DNA of 64,000 nucleotides from Oerskovia jenensis (GCF_016907235.1 NZ_JAFBBO010000001.1:1736001-1800000); one strand, 5' to 3'. Shown: positions 25,441 to 35,699, numbered from the stretch's first letter. Notes: generated by a model from the sequence alone, not told the origin. Program-made: numbers and translations.

Positions 25441-26322
25441 TCACCTGCGCGGGGGACGGGACGTGGCCTGTCGGAGCAGGAGGAGCGTCGCGAACGAGAT
25501 CGCCGTGGCGGCGACCACCCCCGACGCGCCACCCACGTAGGCCGTGGTCTCCGCCAGGTCCGTCATGCCCCAGCTCGCGGGGTAGACCTCACGAAGGCAC
25601 CAGGCCGCGACGAGCGCGGCCACGAGGCCACCTGCGACGAGGAGCACCGACACGACGACCGACCCCGGGTAGGCGCCGCTCCTGCCGGCGGGGAGCTCGT
25701 CCAGGGCCGAGGTGGGTGTGAACGCCAGGACCAGCGCTCCCCAGGCGAGGACGACGAGCACGGCCGCGACCACGTCGCTCGGTCGGTGCCACTCCCCTAC
25801 GAGCGTCGAGATGCCCGTGGCCGCCGTGTACGTGCCGCCCAGGAGCGCGACGACGGGGCGATAGCCGCGCGGCACCGCCATCAGCAGCGCGACCGACACC
25901 GAACCGGCGACGGTCGTGTGACCGCTGGGGAGGCTGTTGCCGTTCCACCCGCCGATGAGGTCCGGGCGGTCGAGGACGACCTTCTTCGTGAGCTGCGTCG
26001 TGACGTTGGCTCCCACGACGAGGAACGCGACCTGGACCGCGAGGCCCCATCGACGCCGCAGGAGCGCGATGCCCATCGCGGTGCCCAGCCCGAGGACGAC
26101 GAAGGACACGGAGACGACGTCGAGCACGGGGGACGCGAACGACCACAGCGTCCCCTGCCCGTAGTCGGCGCCACGGAAGGCCGCCTGGTCCAGGAACTGC
26201 CCCTGCTCGGTCGCCACGAAGACGTTCCACACCTGCCACGTGAGGACGACCGCGGCGACCGCGGTGAGACCCGCCACGACGCGTCCCGGCACGTTCGTCG
26301 CACCGCTGCCGGGTGCGTGCAC
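25441..26322 (-). CDS. PAP2-family membrane phosphatase
   Basis: 293 residues from GTG 26322 (start uncertain). The PAP2 triad is complete: motif 1 KKVVLDRPDLIGG, motif 2 SLPSGHTTVAGS, motif 3 STLVGEWHRPSDVVAAV, with both catalytic His. Six membrane segments are evident, for example VVAGLTAVAAVVLTWQVWNV and VSVSFVVLGLGTAMGIALL. Such enzymes dephosphorylate undecaprenyl-PP or phosphatidate-type lipids on the outer face of the membrane. It is co-directional with topA, 257 bp upstream of it. Confidence 0.85.
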   Translation of the reverse strand: MHAPGSGATNVPGRVVAGLTAVAAVVLTWQVWNVFVATEQGQFLDQAAFRGADYGQGTLWSFASPVLDVVSVSFVVLGLGTAMGIALLRRRWGLAVQVAFLVVGANVTTQLTKKVVLDRPDLIGGWNGNSLPSGHTTVAGSVSVALLMAVPRGYRPVVALLGGTYTAATGISTLVGEWHRPSDVVAAVLVVLAWGALVLAFTPTSALDELPAGRSGAYPGSVVVSVLLVAGGLVAALVAAWCLREVYPASWGMTDLAETTAYVGGASGVVAATAISFATLLLLRQATSRPPRR

Positions 26323-26631
26323 GGGGCGTGCACCGACGGCCCGCGGGGGGGGCCGACGGGCGTGCGGTCGGCTGCGTCGTCGAAGGAGGGGGGAAGCTCA
26401 CCCGTCCACCGTAGGTCACCGCGTGTGGGGATCCGGCAAAGAGAACGGGCAGGTCAGGGCGTGGCGGCGGGTGGTCTTTCACACCCCCGCCGGGAGCACC
26501 CTGCGACGAGCACGAGCCGGCCGACCCCCGACGCGGGGTGCCGACCGGCTCTGCTCGCGGGGGACGACCGGGCGTCCCCGCGGCCGAGGAGCCACCTGGG
26601 ATCGTCGACCCCGGCGGCCCGGGTACGACCC

Positions 26632-27720
26632 TCAGACGCGCAGCTCCGCGGGGACCTCGCCGTGCCCGTCGTGGAGCAGGCACGCGACCGACCGGCCCGG
26701 TTCGCCGACACCGGGCAGGCCCAGCGACGTGGGGCCCAGCGTCGGGTGGACGTCGGCGCACGCGTCCAGGACGTGCGCGCAGCGGGGCCGGAACGGGCAC
26801 CCGCTCGGCAGGGCCTGGAGGTCGGGCGGAGAGCCCGGGATGCCGACGAGCGGGCGCTTGGGCCCGTGCAGGGGCGGGAACGAGTTGAGCAGCCCGTGCG
26901 TGTACGGGTGGCGCGGGCGCCGGTAGACGTCGCTCGCGGACGCCTGCTCGACGATCTCGCCCGCGTACATGATCGCGATCCGGTCGGCGACCTCGATGAG
27001 CAGCGACACGTCGTGCGTGATGAACACGACCGAGAAGCCCAGGCGGTCGCGCAGCTCGATGATCTGCTCGACGATCTGACGCTGCATGACGACGTCGAGC
27101 GCCGTGGTGGGCTCGTCCATGATGAGCACCTTGGGCTCGAGCGCGAGCGCCATCGCGATCATGACGCGTTGGCGCATGCCGCCCGAGAGCTGGTGCGGGT
27201 ACGCCGAGATGCGGTCCGTCGCGATCCCGACCATGGACAGCAGCTCGGCGGCCCGCTGGTTGCGGTCGAAGCGTGACATGCCGGGGCGGTGCGCCGCGAT
27301 CGCGTCGGTGAGCTGCTTGCCGACGCGGTAGACGGGGTTGAGCGAGTTCATGGCGCCCTGGAACACGATGGCCGTGTCCTGCCAGCGCGAGCGCCGCAGC
27401 TCCTTGTCGCTCATGCGCAGGATGTCGACGGGTTCGTCGCCCGTCGCCCCCACTCCCCCGTGGAACAGGACCTCGCCGCCCGTGATGAGGCCGGGCGGGG
27501 GCAGGAGGCGGGTCGCGGCGTAGACGAGCGTCGACTTGCCGCAGCCCGACTCACCCGCGATCCCGAGCACCTCGCCCTCGTGCAGTGTGAGGTTCACCCC
27601 GCGCAGCGCGCGCACGGGCTCGGGGCCGTAGCCGTACGCGACGTGCAGGTCGCGGATCTCCAGCACGGGTCTGCCGGTCCCGGTGGAGGCCCCGGCGGGG
27701 GAAAGGTCGGTGACGGTCAT
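26632..27720 (-). CDS. Oligosaccharide/peptide ABC transporter ATP-binding protein (OppD/DppD type)
   Basis: 362 residues from ATG 27720, overlapping the permease stop (ATGA). Walker A GESGCGKST, LNPVYRVGKQ after the Q-loop, signature LSGGMRQRV, Walker B VLIMDEPTTALD and H-loop FITHDVSLL are intact. The C-terminal oligopeptide-type extension has the Cys cluster of Opp/Dpp ATPases (GCPFRPRCAHVLDACADVHP). It is last of the GH3-binding protein-OppF-DppB-DppC-OppD series, so it probably powers beta-gluco-oligosaccharide uptake with OppF (inference from the GH3 gene). Confidence 0.93.
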   Translation of the reverse strand: MTVTDLSPAGASTGTGRPVLEIRDLHVAYGYGPEPVRALRGVNLTLHEGEVLGIAGESGCGKSTLVYAATRLLPPPGLITGGEVLFHGGVGATGDEPVDILRMSDKELRRSRWQDTAIVFQGAMNSLNPVYRVGKQLTDAIAAHRPGMSRFDRNQRAAELLSMVGIATDRISAYPHQLSGGMRQRVMIAMALALEPKVLIMDEPTTALDVVMQRQIVEQIIELRDRLGFSVVFITHDVSLLIEVADRIAIMYAGEIVEQASASDVYRRPRHPYTHGLLNSFPPLHGPKRPLVGIPGSPPDLQALPSGCPFRPRCAHVLDACADVHPTLGPTSLGLPGVGEPGRSVACLLHDGHGEVPAELRV

Positions 27721-28928
27721 CGGGCGTTCTCCTTGCGTGCGGTCGTGCCGTCGGTGTCGCGGTCGTCGCGCGTGCTCCCCGGGGTGCCCGGCCCGCCCGG
27801 GGTGGGCGTGCCCGTCCCCCTGCCCGACGGCGTCGCACCGGTCGGGGTGGGCGGCGCACCCGGGCGCGTGGCGCCGTCGGGCCTGCTGGTGCTCGTGGCG
27901 CTCGCCCGGGACGCGACCGGCGCGCCCTCGCGGACCACGGCCGTGAAGCCGATGCGCGGCGAGATGCGGCGCCTGCGCAGAGCACGCGGGCTCGCGCCCG
28001 TCGAGCGCAGACGCGGGTTGACGAACTCGTCGATCCCGAAGTTGATGAGGGTCAGCGCCATACCGAGCATCGCGATGCACAGGCCCGCCGGGACGAACCA
28101 CCACCACGCGCCGCGCGAGAGCGCCTGCTGCTGCTCGGCCCAGAAGAGGATCGTGCCCCAGTTCCAGTCCGAGATGGACGTCACGCCGATGAACGCGAGC
28201 GTCGTCTGCATGAGGATCGCGAACGTCACGGTGCCTACGAAGCTCGACGCCATGATGGCCGTCAGGTTCGGCAGCGTCTCGAACCACACGATGCGCCACG
28301 TCGACTCGCCGTTGGCGCGCGCGGCCTCGACGAAGTCACGGCGGCGCAGCGACAGGGTCTGGGCGCGCAGGATGCGCGCACCCCACGCCCAGCTCGTCGC
28401 CGCCAGGATGAGCGCGACCGTCAGGCCGCCCGCGTCGGGGAGCTGGCCCGCGACGATGATGATGAGCGGCAGGGCGGGGATGACGAGGAAGATGTTGGAC
28501 AACGACGAGAGCAGCTCGTCGCTCACGCCGCCCAGGAAGCCCGCGCTCACGCCCACCAGGATCGACAGGAGCGTCGCCCCGATGCCCGCGACGAAGCCGA
28601 CGATCATGACGCCGCGCGTGCCCACGAGGATCTGGGAGAACACGTCCTGGCCCACGTGCGTGGTGCCGAGCCAGTGCGCGGCGCTCGGGGGCTGCAGGAC
28701 GTCGGGCGACATGGCGCTCGGGTCGTAGGGCGCGATCCACGGGCCGATCACCGCGAGGATCGCGAAGAAGCCCAGGATCGCGAGCCCCGTGAAGGACTTG
28801 CCGTTGCGCAGGAACAGGAGCTTCTGCTTCTTGCGCGTCCCCTTGCGGCGCCGGGGCACCTCGGGGGCGAGCGGCTCGGAGCCGGTGTCGAGCTGGGCGT
28901 GGTCCATCTGGACGGGGATGCCGGTCAT
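27717..28928 (-). CDS. Opp-type ABC permease (OppC/DppC type) with long proline-rich tail
   Basis: 403 residues. An N-terminal cytoplasmic segment (RRRKGTRKKQKLLFLRNGKS) leads to six membrane helices (GLAILGFFAILAVIGPWIAP and others). The inner-membrane permease motif with EAA loop is SLRRRDFVEAARANGESTWRI. HWLGTTHVGQDVFSQILVG is typical of DppC. The last about 85 residues are an odd low-complexity tail rich in Pro, Thr, Gly, Arg and Ser (ending ARKENAR) absent from ordinary DppC proteins. It partners with DppB. Four bases separate it from dppB. Confidence 0.92.
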   Translation of the reverse strand: MTGIPVQMDHAQLDTGSEPLAPEVPRRRKGTRKKQKLLFLRNGKSFTGLAILGFFAILAVIGPWIAPYDPSAMSPDVLQPPSAAHWLGTTHVGQDVFSQILVGTRGVMIVGFVAGIGATLLSILVGVSAGFLGGVSDELLSSLSNIFLVIPALPLIIIVAGQLPDAGGLTVALILAATSWAWGARILRAQTLSLRRRDFVEAARANGESTWRIVWFETLPNLTAIMASSFVGTVTFAILMQTTLAFIGVTSISDWNWGTILFWAEQQQALSRGAWWWFVPAGLCIAMLGMALTLINFGIDEFVNPRLRSTGASPRALRRRRISPRIGFTAVVREGAPVASRASATSTSRPDGATRPGAPPTPTGATPSGRGTGTPTPGGPGTPGSTRDDRDTDGTTARKENAR

Positions 28929-28932
28929 CTTC

Positions 28933-29913
28933 TCAGCCCTCCTGTCGGGTGCGCGGGTCGAGGACCACGTAGGCGAGGTCGGCGAGGATGTTCGCCACGA
29001 GGACGGACAGCGTGATCATGAGGAAGATGCCCTGCATGAGGGGGTAGTCGTGCGCGCCGATCGCCTGCAGGAGCGTGAAGCCCACGCCCTGGTAGGAAAA
29101 GACCTTCTCCATGACGAGCGTCCCGGACACGATGAATCCGAGCGACAGCGCGAAGCCCGAGACCTGCGGCAGGATCGCGTTGCGGGCCGCGTAGCCGAAC
29201 ATCACGCGACGCTCCGAGAGGCCCTTGGCCTGCGCGACCGTCACGTAGTCCTCCGAGGTGACCGTGACCGTCATGTTCCGCATGCCGAGGATCCAGCCCG
29301 CTACCGAGGACAGCACGATCGTGATCGCGGGCAGCGTGCCGTGCTCGATCACGGAGCTGATGAACTCCCAGCTCCACCCGGGCACGAGCCCCGGCTGGTA
29401 GGCGCCCGACGACGGGAAGACCGACCACGTCACCGAGAAGAGCATGATCGCGACCAGGCCCAGCCAGAAGTACGGCACCGAGGAGAAGAAGGTCGTGATC
29501 GGGAGGAGGCCGTCGGCCCACGAGCCGCGCCGCCAGCCGATGACGACGCCCAGGAACGAGCCGAGCAGGAAGCTGATGACCGTCGCGATGCCGACCAGGC
29601 CGATGGTCCACGGCAGGGCCTGCGCGATGACCTCGCTCACGGTGCTCGGGAAGAGCATGATCGACAGACCCAGGTCGCCCGAGAAGAGCATCTTCCAGTA
29701 GTCGACGTACTGCTCCCAGAGGGAGGCGCCGCTGTCGAGCCCGAACAGGACGTACAGGGACTCGCGGGCCTCGGAGCTGATGCGGCCCTGGTTCTTGTTG
29801 ATGAAGGACGACACCGGGTCGCCGTCCATCATGCGCGGGATGAAGAAGTTGATCGTGATGGCCGCCCACGCGGTGATCACGTAGAAGACGATGCGTCGCA
29901 GGAAGTACTTCAT
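28933..29913 (-). CDS. Opp-type ABC permease (OppB/DppB type)
   Basis: 326 residues from ATG 29913, overlapping the OppF-type gene by four bases. The N-terminal helix [20 protein letters not shown] opens the usual DppB topology, and the EAA-like loop is [26 protein letters not shown]. The last helices include [22 protein letters not shown] followed by VVLDPRTRQ, the typical DppB end. It forms the membrane channel with the adjacent DppC-type subunit. Confidence 0.93.
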   Translation of the reverse strand: MKYFLRRIVFYVITAWAAITINFFIPRMMDGDPVSSFINKNQGRISSEARESLYVLFGLDSGASLWEQYVDYWKMLFSGDLGLSIMLFPSTVSEVIAQALPWTIGLVGIATVISFLLGSFLGVVIGWRRGSWADGLLPITTFFSSVPYFWLGLVAIMLFSVTWSVFPSSGAYQPGLVPGWSWEFISSVIEHGTLPAITIVLSSVAGWILGMRNMTVTVTSEDYVTVAQAKGLSERRVMFGYAARNAILPQVSGFALSLGFIVSGTLVMEKVFSYQGVGFTLLQAIGAHDYPLMQGIFLMITLSVLVANILADLAYVVLDPRTRQEG

Positions 29914-30986
29914 GCCGACACCCCCACTCGTGCAGCGCCGAGCACGGGCAGCAGGTCCCGCTCGGCAGGTTCGACGTCGGACGCTCCCACGTAGCCCCAG
30001 CAGGCGACCTGGCGGCCGTCGCCCACGGGCACGAGGCCGGGGACCGAGCTCCGGCACAGGTCCGTCGCGAACGGGCAGCGCGGGCTGAAGCGGCAGCCCT
30101 CGGGCGGACGGACCATCGACGGCGGCTCACCGTTCGCGCCCGTGCGGTCCTGCGCCGCGAGGTTCTCGGGGTCGGGGGCCGAGCGCACCAGGAGCTGGGT
30201 GTAGGGGTGCGCGGGCTCCTGCGTCACGAGCTCGCTCTCGCCGTGCTCGACGATGCGCCCCGCGTACATGACGCGGGTCTCGTCGGCGAAGTACCGGGCC
30301 GAGGCGATGTCGTGCGTGATGTAGAGGATCGCGATGCCGAGGCGGTCGCGCAGGTCCTTGAGGAGGTTGAGGATGCCGATGCGGATCGACACGTCGAGCA
30401 TCGAGATGGGCTCGTCGGCGAGCAGGACCTCGGGGTCCGCGGCCAGGGCGCGCGCGATCGCGACGCGCTGGCGCTGCCCGCCCGAGAGCTCGTGCGGGTA
30501 CTTGTCGACGTACCGCTCGGGCTGGAGCTGCACCCTGGTGAGCAGCGCCTCGAGGGCGTCCTCGAGCGCCTGCCCGCGCAGCTTCGGCTGGTGGATCCGC
30601 AGCGACCGCGTGAGCGTGTAGCGGATCGTGTGGACCGGGTTCAGCGAGCCGAACGGGTCCTGGAAGATCATCTGCACGCGGCGGCAGTACCGGCGGAAGG
30701 CCCGGCCGCGGTGCGCGGTCACGGGCTCGCCGTGCAGGAGGATCTCGCCCGACGTCTGCGTGTACAGGCGGGCGAGGAGCCGCGCGATGGTCGACTTGCC
30801 GGAGCCGGACTCCCCCACGAGCGCGACGACCTGGCCGCTGCGCAGCGAGACGTCGACGCCGTCGACCGCGTGCACGACGGCGTGGGACCGCAGCCCCTTG
30901 ACGGGGAAGTGCTTGGTGAGCCCGCGGGCCTCGAGGACGGGCGCGTCGGGCGGGGGCGCGGGGGCGTGGTGCGTGTCGGAACTCAT
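29910..30986 (-). CDS. Opp-type ABC transporter ATP-binding protein (OppF/DppF type)
   Basis: 358 residues. Walker [26 protein letters not shown], signature LSGGQRQRV, Walker [17 protein letters not shown] and H-loop [10 protein letters not shown] are intact. The C-terminal region ends with the Cys cluster [20 protein letters not shown] of Opp-type NBDs. The D-loop/Walker B variant [11 protein letters not shown] is seen in sugar-transporting Opp homologues. It starts 102 bp beyond the binding-protein gene, with a strong hairpin in that gap. Confidence 0.93.
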   Translation of the reverse strand: MSSDTHHAPAPPPDAPVLEARGLTKHFPVKGLRSHAVVHAVDGVDVSLRSGQVVALVGESGSGKSTIARLLARLYTQTSGEILLHGEPVTAHRGRAFRRYCRRVQMIFQDPFGSLNPVHTIRYTLTRSLRIHQPKLRGQALEDALEALLTRVQLQPERYVDKYPHELSGGQRQRVAIARALAADPEVLLADEPISMLDVSIRIGILNLLKDLRDRLGIAILYITHDIASARYFADETRVMYAGRIVEHGESELVTQEPAHPYTQLLVRSAPDPENLAAQDRTGANGEPPSMVRPPEGCRFSPRCPFATDLCRSSVPGLVPVGDGRQVACWGYVGASDVEPAERDLLPVLGAARVGVSA

Positions 30987-31043
30987 GGGTGAACCTGACT
31001 GCTGGGGGGGGAACGGGGTGGAGTCAGCGCTGACCGGCTGCTC

Positions 31044-31077
31044 GCGAGGGGGCGGGGCCGTGGCCCCGCCCCCTCGC
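31044..31077 (-). terminator. Hairpin between the binding-protein and transporter genes (attenuator)
   Basis: Perfect 16-bp stem (31044-31059 with 31062-31077; core GAGGGGGCGGGGCC). It starts 11 bp past the binding-protein stop and precedes the OppF-type start. It probably protects or ends the upstream message, giving more binding protein than permease. Confidence 0.75.
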
Positions 31078-31088
31078 TCACGAGACGA

Positions 31089-32756
31089 TCAGGAAGCCGG
31101 CTTCAGCTTCGTGAGGATCAGCGACGCGTTCGCCGTCGTCGGCTGCGGGTTCGCGTACGGGTCCTCGTCCGAGGGCCAGCCCACGAAGTTCTTGGTCGAG
31201 TACTGGGCCGCGGCCGGGCGTCCGAGGAGCGCGATGGTCGGGACCTCGTCGACGAAGACCTGCTGGACGGTCTCGAGCGCGGCGGTACGGGCTGCCTCGT
31301 CCGTGGCGTTGGCGTACGTGGCCAGGGCCGCGGTCGCCTCGTCGTTCTTGAAGCGGCCGAAGTTCCAGTTGGCGCGCTCGCCGAGCGGCATGTACTGGGC
31401 ACCGTCCATCTGGTTGGAGTAGGTGTCCCAGGGGGTCGCGCCGCCGTCCGTCCAGTGCATGGAGGCCTGGAAGTCGCCTTCGGCGATCGCGGTGAACCAG
31501 GCGTCGGCGTTCTGGCCCTCGACGGTCGCGGCGATGCCGAGGGGCTTGACGGCGTCGGCGACCATCTGGAGCTCGGTCAGGTAGTCGGACCAGCCCGTGG
31601 GGTTGGTGAGCGTGAAGGTCACGGCGTTGCCCTCGGGGTCCTTGAGGGTCGTGCCGTCGAGGGTGTAGCCGGCGTCGGCGAGGACCTTCTTGGCGCCGTC
31701 GACGTCGACCGTGTACTTCTTGCCCTGGAAGGGCGCGGTGATGAAGTCGGTGCCTGCGGGCTCGGGCATGCCGGTGACGTTGAGCAGGGGCGGGAAGACG
31801 CCCGAGGACGCGAGGTCGGAGATCTGCTGGCGGTCGAGGACCATCTGGACGGCCTTGCGGACGGCGACGTCGTCGAACGGCTCGGTCTCGGTGTTGAGGA
31901 AGAGCGTGTCGACGCCGAGGCCCGTGGGGGCCCACTGGTTGTTCACGTCGGGGTTGTCGTCGATGTAGACCTTCTGGTAGTCCGGGATGAAGGTCCATCC
32001 CCACTGCGCCTCGCCCGAGACGAGGGCGTTGGTGAGGGCGTTGTTGTCGTTGTAGGAGCTGTAGCGCAGCTCCTTGACGCCGAGCTCGCCACCCCAGTAG
32101 TCGTCGCGCGCGGTGAGGGTCGCGGCCTGCGCGGTCCAGGACTTGAGGGTGTACGGGCCGGTGCCGACGGGCTCCTCGTTGGTCCAGGTCGTGGGGTCGT
32201 CGACGTCCTTCCAGATGTGCTCGGGGACGATGAAGAGCTGGAGGATCTGGGCCTGCTTGACGAACTGGCCCGAGGTGAAGGAGACCGTGACCTTGTTGCC
32301 GTCGACCGCGATGTCGCCGAAGGGCAGGGCGAACGTGTTGAGGCCCTCGTTGTCCTTGCGGATCTGGAACGAGTAGGCGATGTCGTCGGCGGTGAAGTCC
32401 TCGCCGTCGGACCACGTGACGCCGTCGCGGGCCGTGAGCGTGAGCTGCGTGTAGTCGGCGTTCCACTCCCACTCGCTCGCGAGCCACGGCGTGGGGTCCT
32501 CGGAGGGCCGCACGGTGTTGACCTGGGCGAGCGGCTCGTAGATCGCGAACGCGTAGCCGAGCGACATCGCCGACGACGTGTTCGCGAAGGGGTTCGAGTT
32601 GTCGGTCTGCGGGCCGTTGGGCATGCCGATCGTGAGCACGTCCGAGCTGCCTGCCGACGAGGTGCCCCCGTCGCCGCTGCCGCCGCTGCATGCGGTGGCG
32701 ACCAGGGCGAGGGACGTGAGCCCGATGATCGCCGTGCTGATCCTGCGCTTGTTCAT
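31089..32756 (-). CDS. Family 5 extracellular solute-binding lipoprotein
   Basis: 555 residues from ATG 32756 (AAGGAGG 5-8 nt upstream). The lipoprotein signal has lipobox LALVATACSGG with Cys near residue 23. The fold features of SBP_bac_5 are present: TLTARDGVTWSDGEDFTADD, EEPVGTGPYTLKSW and VRKAVQMVLDRQQISDLASS. The family binds oligopeptides, nickel, or in several actinobacteria and thermophiles beta-glucosides/cello-oligosaccharides. Location next to a GH3 beta-glycosidase supports an oligosaccharide ligand (inference). Abundant Trp (WPSDEDPY, WEWNADYTQ) is in keeping with sugar stacking. Confidence 0.92.
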   Translation of the reverse strand: MNKRRISTAIIGLTSLALVATACSGGSGDGGTSSAGSSDVLTIGMPNGPQTDNSNPFANTSSAMSLGYAFAIYEPLAQVNTVRPSEDPTPWLASEWEWNADYTQLTLTARDGVTWSDGEDFTADDIAYSFQIRKDNEGLNTFALPFGDIAVDGNKVTVSFTSGQFVKQAQILQLFIVPEHIWKDVDDPTTWTNEEPVGTGPYTLKSWTAQAATLTARDDYWGGELGVKELRYSSYNDNNALTNALVSGEAQWGWTFIPDYQKVYIDDNPDVNNQWAPTGLGVDTLFLNTETEPFDDVAVRKAVQMVLDRQQISDLASSGVFPPLLNVTGMPEPAGTDFITAPFQGKKYTVDVDGAKKVLADAGYTLDGTTLKDPEGNAVTFTLTNPTGWSDYLTELQMVADAVKPLGIAATVEGQNADAWFTAIAEGDFQASMHWTDGGATPWDTYSNQMDGAQYMPLGERANWNFGRFKNDEATAALATYANATDEAARTAALETVQQVFVDEVPTIALLGRPAAAQYSTKNFVGWPSDEDPYANPQPTTANASLILTKLKPAS

Positions 32757-32913
32757 GAGTGCCTCCTTGCACTGAAAAAACTGGACGAACCGTACGTGCG
32801 GTCCGCGGTGAACCGGTCATCTTGCTGGTGGGACGGGGTGGGGCTGGGTCGTGCGGGTCGTGCGTTCGGGGAGCTGGTCGAGCGGGTCGCCCTGGTCGAC
32901 CAGCGCCCCGGGG

Positions 32914-35613
32914 TCAGTCGGGCAGGGTCGCCCGGAGCCGGAGGTCGCGGATCGACCGGCCGGCCCGCAGGACGTGCCCGCCCGCAGCGGTGACCCACTG
33001 CTGCGCGGGGACGTCCCAGGTCTGGAAGGCGCGTGCGGGGACGCACACGCGAACCGTGGTGGTCTCGCCCGGCCCGGCGTCCACGACGGCGAAGCCGCCG
33101 AGCCAGCGCACGGGGCGGTGCGGGGCGCCGGACGCGTCGTGCGACGAGGCCGCGCCGGGTTCGACGTAGACCTGCACGACCTCGCGGCTCGTGCGGGTGC
33201 CCGCGTTGCGGACGGTCACGTCGATCAGGACGTTCGAGCCGTCGTCGGGCCCGACGACCGTCGCGCCCAGGTACTCCCACTCGGACCAGCCGAGGCCGTG
33301 ACCGAACGGGGCCGCGGGCGTGGTGCCCGTGCGCTCCCACGCGCGGTAGCCGACGTCGAGCCCTTCGGTGTACTCGACGACGCCCTCGTGCGGGATCGCG
33401 TGCGGGACTGGGACGTCCTCGGCCCGGGCGGGCAGCGTCCAGGGGAGACGGCCCGAGGGCTCGGTCACCCCGAGCAGCGCGTCGGCGAGACCGGTCCCGG
33501 CCTCCTGCCCGCCGAGCCAGGCCCACAGGACGCTGGGGGCGTCGTCGAGCCACGGCAGCAGGACGGGGGCGCCCGCGTTGACGACGACCACGGTCCTCGG
33601 GTTGGCGGCGAGGACGGCCTCGACCAGCCGGTCCTGGTCGCCGGGCAGGTCGAGGTCGGGGCGGTCGTAGCCCTCGGACTCGACCTCCTCGGTCGTGCCG
33701 ATCACGACGATCGCGACGTCGGCTGCGGCGGCCGCGGCCACGGCGTCGTCGAGCAGCTCCTCGGCGCTCGCCCCGGGCAGCCGGTGGACCAGCTCGCCGC
33801 GCACGAACGACGCGTACCCGACCGCGTGGACGACCTGGAGGGTCGCGTCGAGGTGGGTGGTGCGCGGCTCGGCGACCTCGACCGTCACGGTGCGCGCGAC
33901 AGGGTGGTTGTGACCCGAGCTCAGCACGACGTCCTCGTCGACCACGACGTCGCCGGTCGATACGACCTGACCCTCGACCGTGACGGTGTGGACGCCGACC
34001 GTGCCGATGCCGAGCTCGTGCGTGCCGGGCTCGTCGAGGTCGACGTCGGCGCGGACCCGCACGGCCACGGCGTCGGCGCGGACGTCCTGGAGCCAGCCGT
34101 CCCACGTCGGGGCCGTGCGGGAGTCGAGGACGTCGCCGTGGGCGTCGAGCAGCTCGACGCGCAGGCCCGGCGCGCCCGTGAGCGGGTCGCTGCACCGGCC
34201 GGCGACGTCGAGAGCGGGCGGGTTGGAGCGGGAGCGCGCGCCGTCGTGGACGAGGAGGCGCGTACCCTCGGGCAGCCCTGCGCGGATCTCCTCCTCGGGG
34301 GTCGAGACGCGGTCCGGGACCACGAACGACGAGCCTCCGCCCTGCAGGAAGGGGGCCGTCGCGGCCGGGCCGAGGAGCGCCACGGTCAGGGGGCGCCCCG
34401 GGGCCGCGAGGGCGGCGGGGTCGAGGGGGACGAGCCGGACCTCCCCGCCGGGCACCCCGGCACGCGGTGCGACCGGCGAGTTCTTGAGCACGACGATCGA
34501 GCGTGCGACGAGCTCACGGAGGAAGGCGGCCGACGCCTCCTGACCCGTGAGCCCGTCGCGGGCCGACGACGCGGAGGAGGGTGCGCCGTCGGGCTGGAGG
34601 CCGGACTCCGTGCCGGAGCCGGTGCCGGGGGCGGAAGGCCCGCCGAGGTCGAGCGCGCCCACGCGGTGGGCCAGGCGCAGGAGGCGCAGGACCTTGTCGT
34701 CGAGCTCGGCCTCGGCGACCTCGCCCGAGCGGACGGCGTCGAGCAGGCCGTCGCCCCAGGGGCCGTCGGGGCCGGGCATCTGGAGGTCGAGCCCGCCCTC
34801 GACCGCGCCCCGGATCGACCTGGTCGCGACCCAGTCGCTCACGACGACGCCGTCGAAGCCCCACTCGTCCTTGAGGATCCCGGTGAGGAGCGGGCGGTGC
34901 TCGAGGACGGGCGCGGCGGTCTCGCCGTCGTCGACGCCCGAGTAGGCACCCATGACGCTCCAGGCCTGGGCCTCGTGCACGACGCGCTCGAACGGCGGGA
35001 GGTAGACCTCGCGCAGCGTGCGCTCGTCGAGGCGGGCGAGGTAGCGCGTGCGCTCGGTCTCGGAGTCGTTCGCGACGTAGTGCTTGACGCTCATGCCGAC
35101 CCCGTTCTCCTGCGAGGCGCGCACGAGCCGGACCGCGATCTCGGCCGTCAGGTGCGGGTCCTCGGAGTAGCACTCGAAGTGGCGGCCGCCGACGGGCGTG
35201 CGCTGGAGGTTGATCTGCGGGGCGAGGACCACGTGGACGCCGTGGCGCCGGGCCTCGGACGCGAAGAGCGCGCCCGCGCGGGTCGCGAGGTCGAGGTCCC
35301 AGGTCGCGGCGAGCGCGCTGGGGGCGGGGAACATCGCGGAGGTCCGCGCTCCCGCCGCGACGCCGTCGGTCTCGCCGCCCGTGCCGCGCACGCCCACGGG
35401 GCCGTCGGACATCGCGACGGCCCGCAGGCCGATGCGCTCGATCGGGGTCGTGGTCCACATGCCCGCGCCGACGACGAGGGAGACCTTCTCCTCGACCGTG
35501 AGGTCTGCGGTGAGGCGCGCGAGGCGTTCCTCGGTCCCGTCGACGTCGACCGCGCCCTCAGGGCTGACGTCGGGGGTGACGTCGGTCGTGACGTCGTGGG
35601 TCTTCAGTGACAC
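32914..35613 (-). CDS. Glycoside hydrolase family 3 beta-glucosidase
   Basis: 899 residues from GTG 35613, chosen because GGAG lies 6 nt upstream; the frame is open to 35661 but without such a site and into the operator. The N-terminal GH3 domain has GPVGVRG, KHYVANDSETERTR (substrate-binding KH) and the nucleophile Asp260 in GVVVSDWVATRS. The C-terminal domain has IVVLKNSPVAP, ESEGYDRPDLDLPGDQ, which contains the probable acid/base Glu, and a fibronectin III-like end (VQVYVEPGAASS). An insert around residues 480-600 resembles a PA14 module (RVELLDAHGDVLDSR...). No signal peptide is visible, so it acts on sugars brought in by the neighbouring transporter. Confidence 0.93.
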   Translation of the reverse strand: MSLKTHDVTTDVTPDVSPEGAVDVDGTEERLARLTADLTVEEKVSLVVGAGMWTTTPIERIGLRAVAMSDGPVGVRGTGGETDGVAAGARTSAMFPAPSALAATWDLDLATRAGALFASEARRHGVHVVLAPQINLQRTPVGGRHFECYSEDPHLTAEIAVRLVRASQENGVGMSVKHYVANDSETERTRYLARLDERTLREVYLPPFERVVHEAQAWSVMGAYSGVDDGETAAPVLEHRPLLTGILKDEWGFDGVVVSDWVATRSIRGAVEGGLDLQMPGPDGPWGDGLLDAVRSGEVAEAELDDKVLRLLRLAHRVGALDLGGPSAPGTGSGTESGLQPDGAPSSASSARDGLTGQEASAAFLRELVARSIVVLKNSPVAPRAGVPGGEVRLVPLDPAALAAPGRPLTVALLGPAATAPFLQGGGSSFVVPDRVSTPEEEIRAGLPEGTRLLVHDGARSRSNPPALDVAGRCSDPLTGAPGLRVELLDAHGDVLDSRTAPTWDGWLQDVRADAVAVRVRADVDLDEPGTHELGIGTVGVHTVTVEGQVVSTGDVVVDEDVVLSSGHNHPVARTVTVEVAEPRTTHLDATLQVVHAVGYASFVRGELVHRLPGASAEELLDDAVAAAAAADVAIVVIGTTEEVESEGYDRPDLDLPGDQDRLVEAVLAANPRTVVVVNAGAPVLLPWLDDAPSVLWAWLGGQEAGTGLADALLGVTEPSGRLPWTLPARAEDVPVPHAIPHEGVVEYTEGLDVGYRAWERTGTTPAAPFGHGLGWSEWEYLGATVVGPDDGSNVLIDVTVRNAGTRTSREVVQVYVEPGAASSHDASGAPHRPVRWLGGFAVVDAGPGETTTVRVCVPARAFQTWDVPAQQWVTAAGGHVLRAGRSIRDLRLRATLPD

Positions 35614-35648
35614 CAGGTGCTCCGTTCGGACGGCGTTGTCTGCTGGCC

Positions 35649-35683
35649 GATATACAACCACACTTACTTACAGGTCAGTAAGT
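35649..35683. promoter_or_regulatory. Putative TetR operator and GH3 promoter
   Basis: Inverted repeat ACTTACT (35662-35668) and AGTAAGT (35677-35683) around TACAGGTC, between the divergent GH3 and TetR genes. On the minus strand, a possible -10 TATATC (35654-35649) lies 18 bp from CTGACC (35678-35673), a possible -35 within the repeat, so a bound repressor would block it. The site is just 16 bp before the TetR ATG at 35700. Confidence 0.6.
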
Positions 35684-35699
35684 CAACGAAGATCACAGT

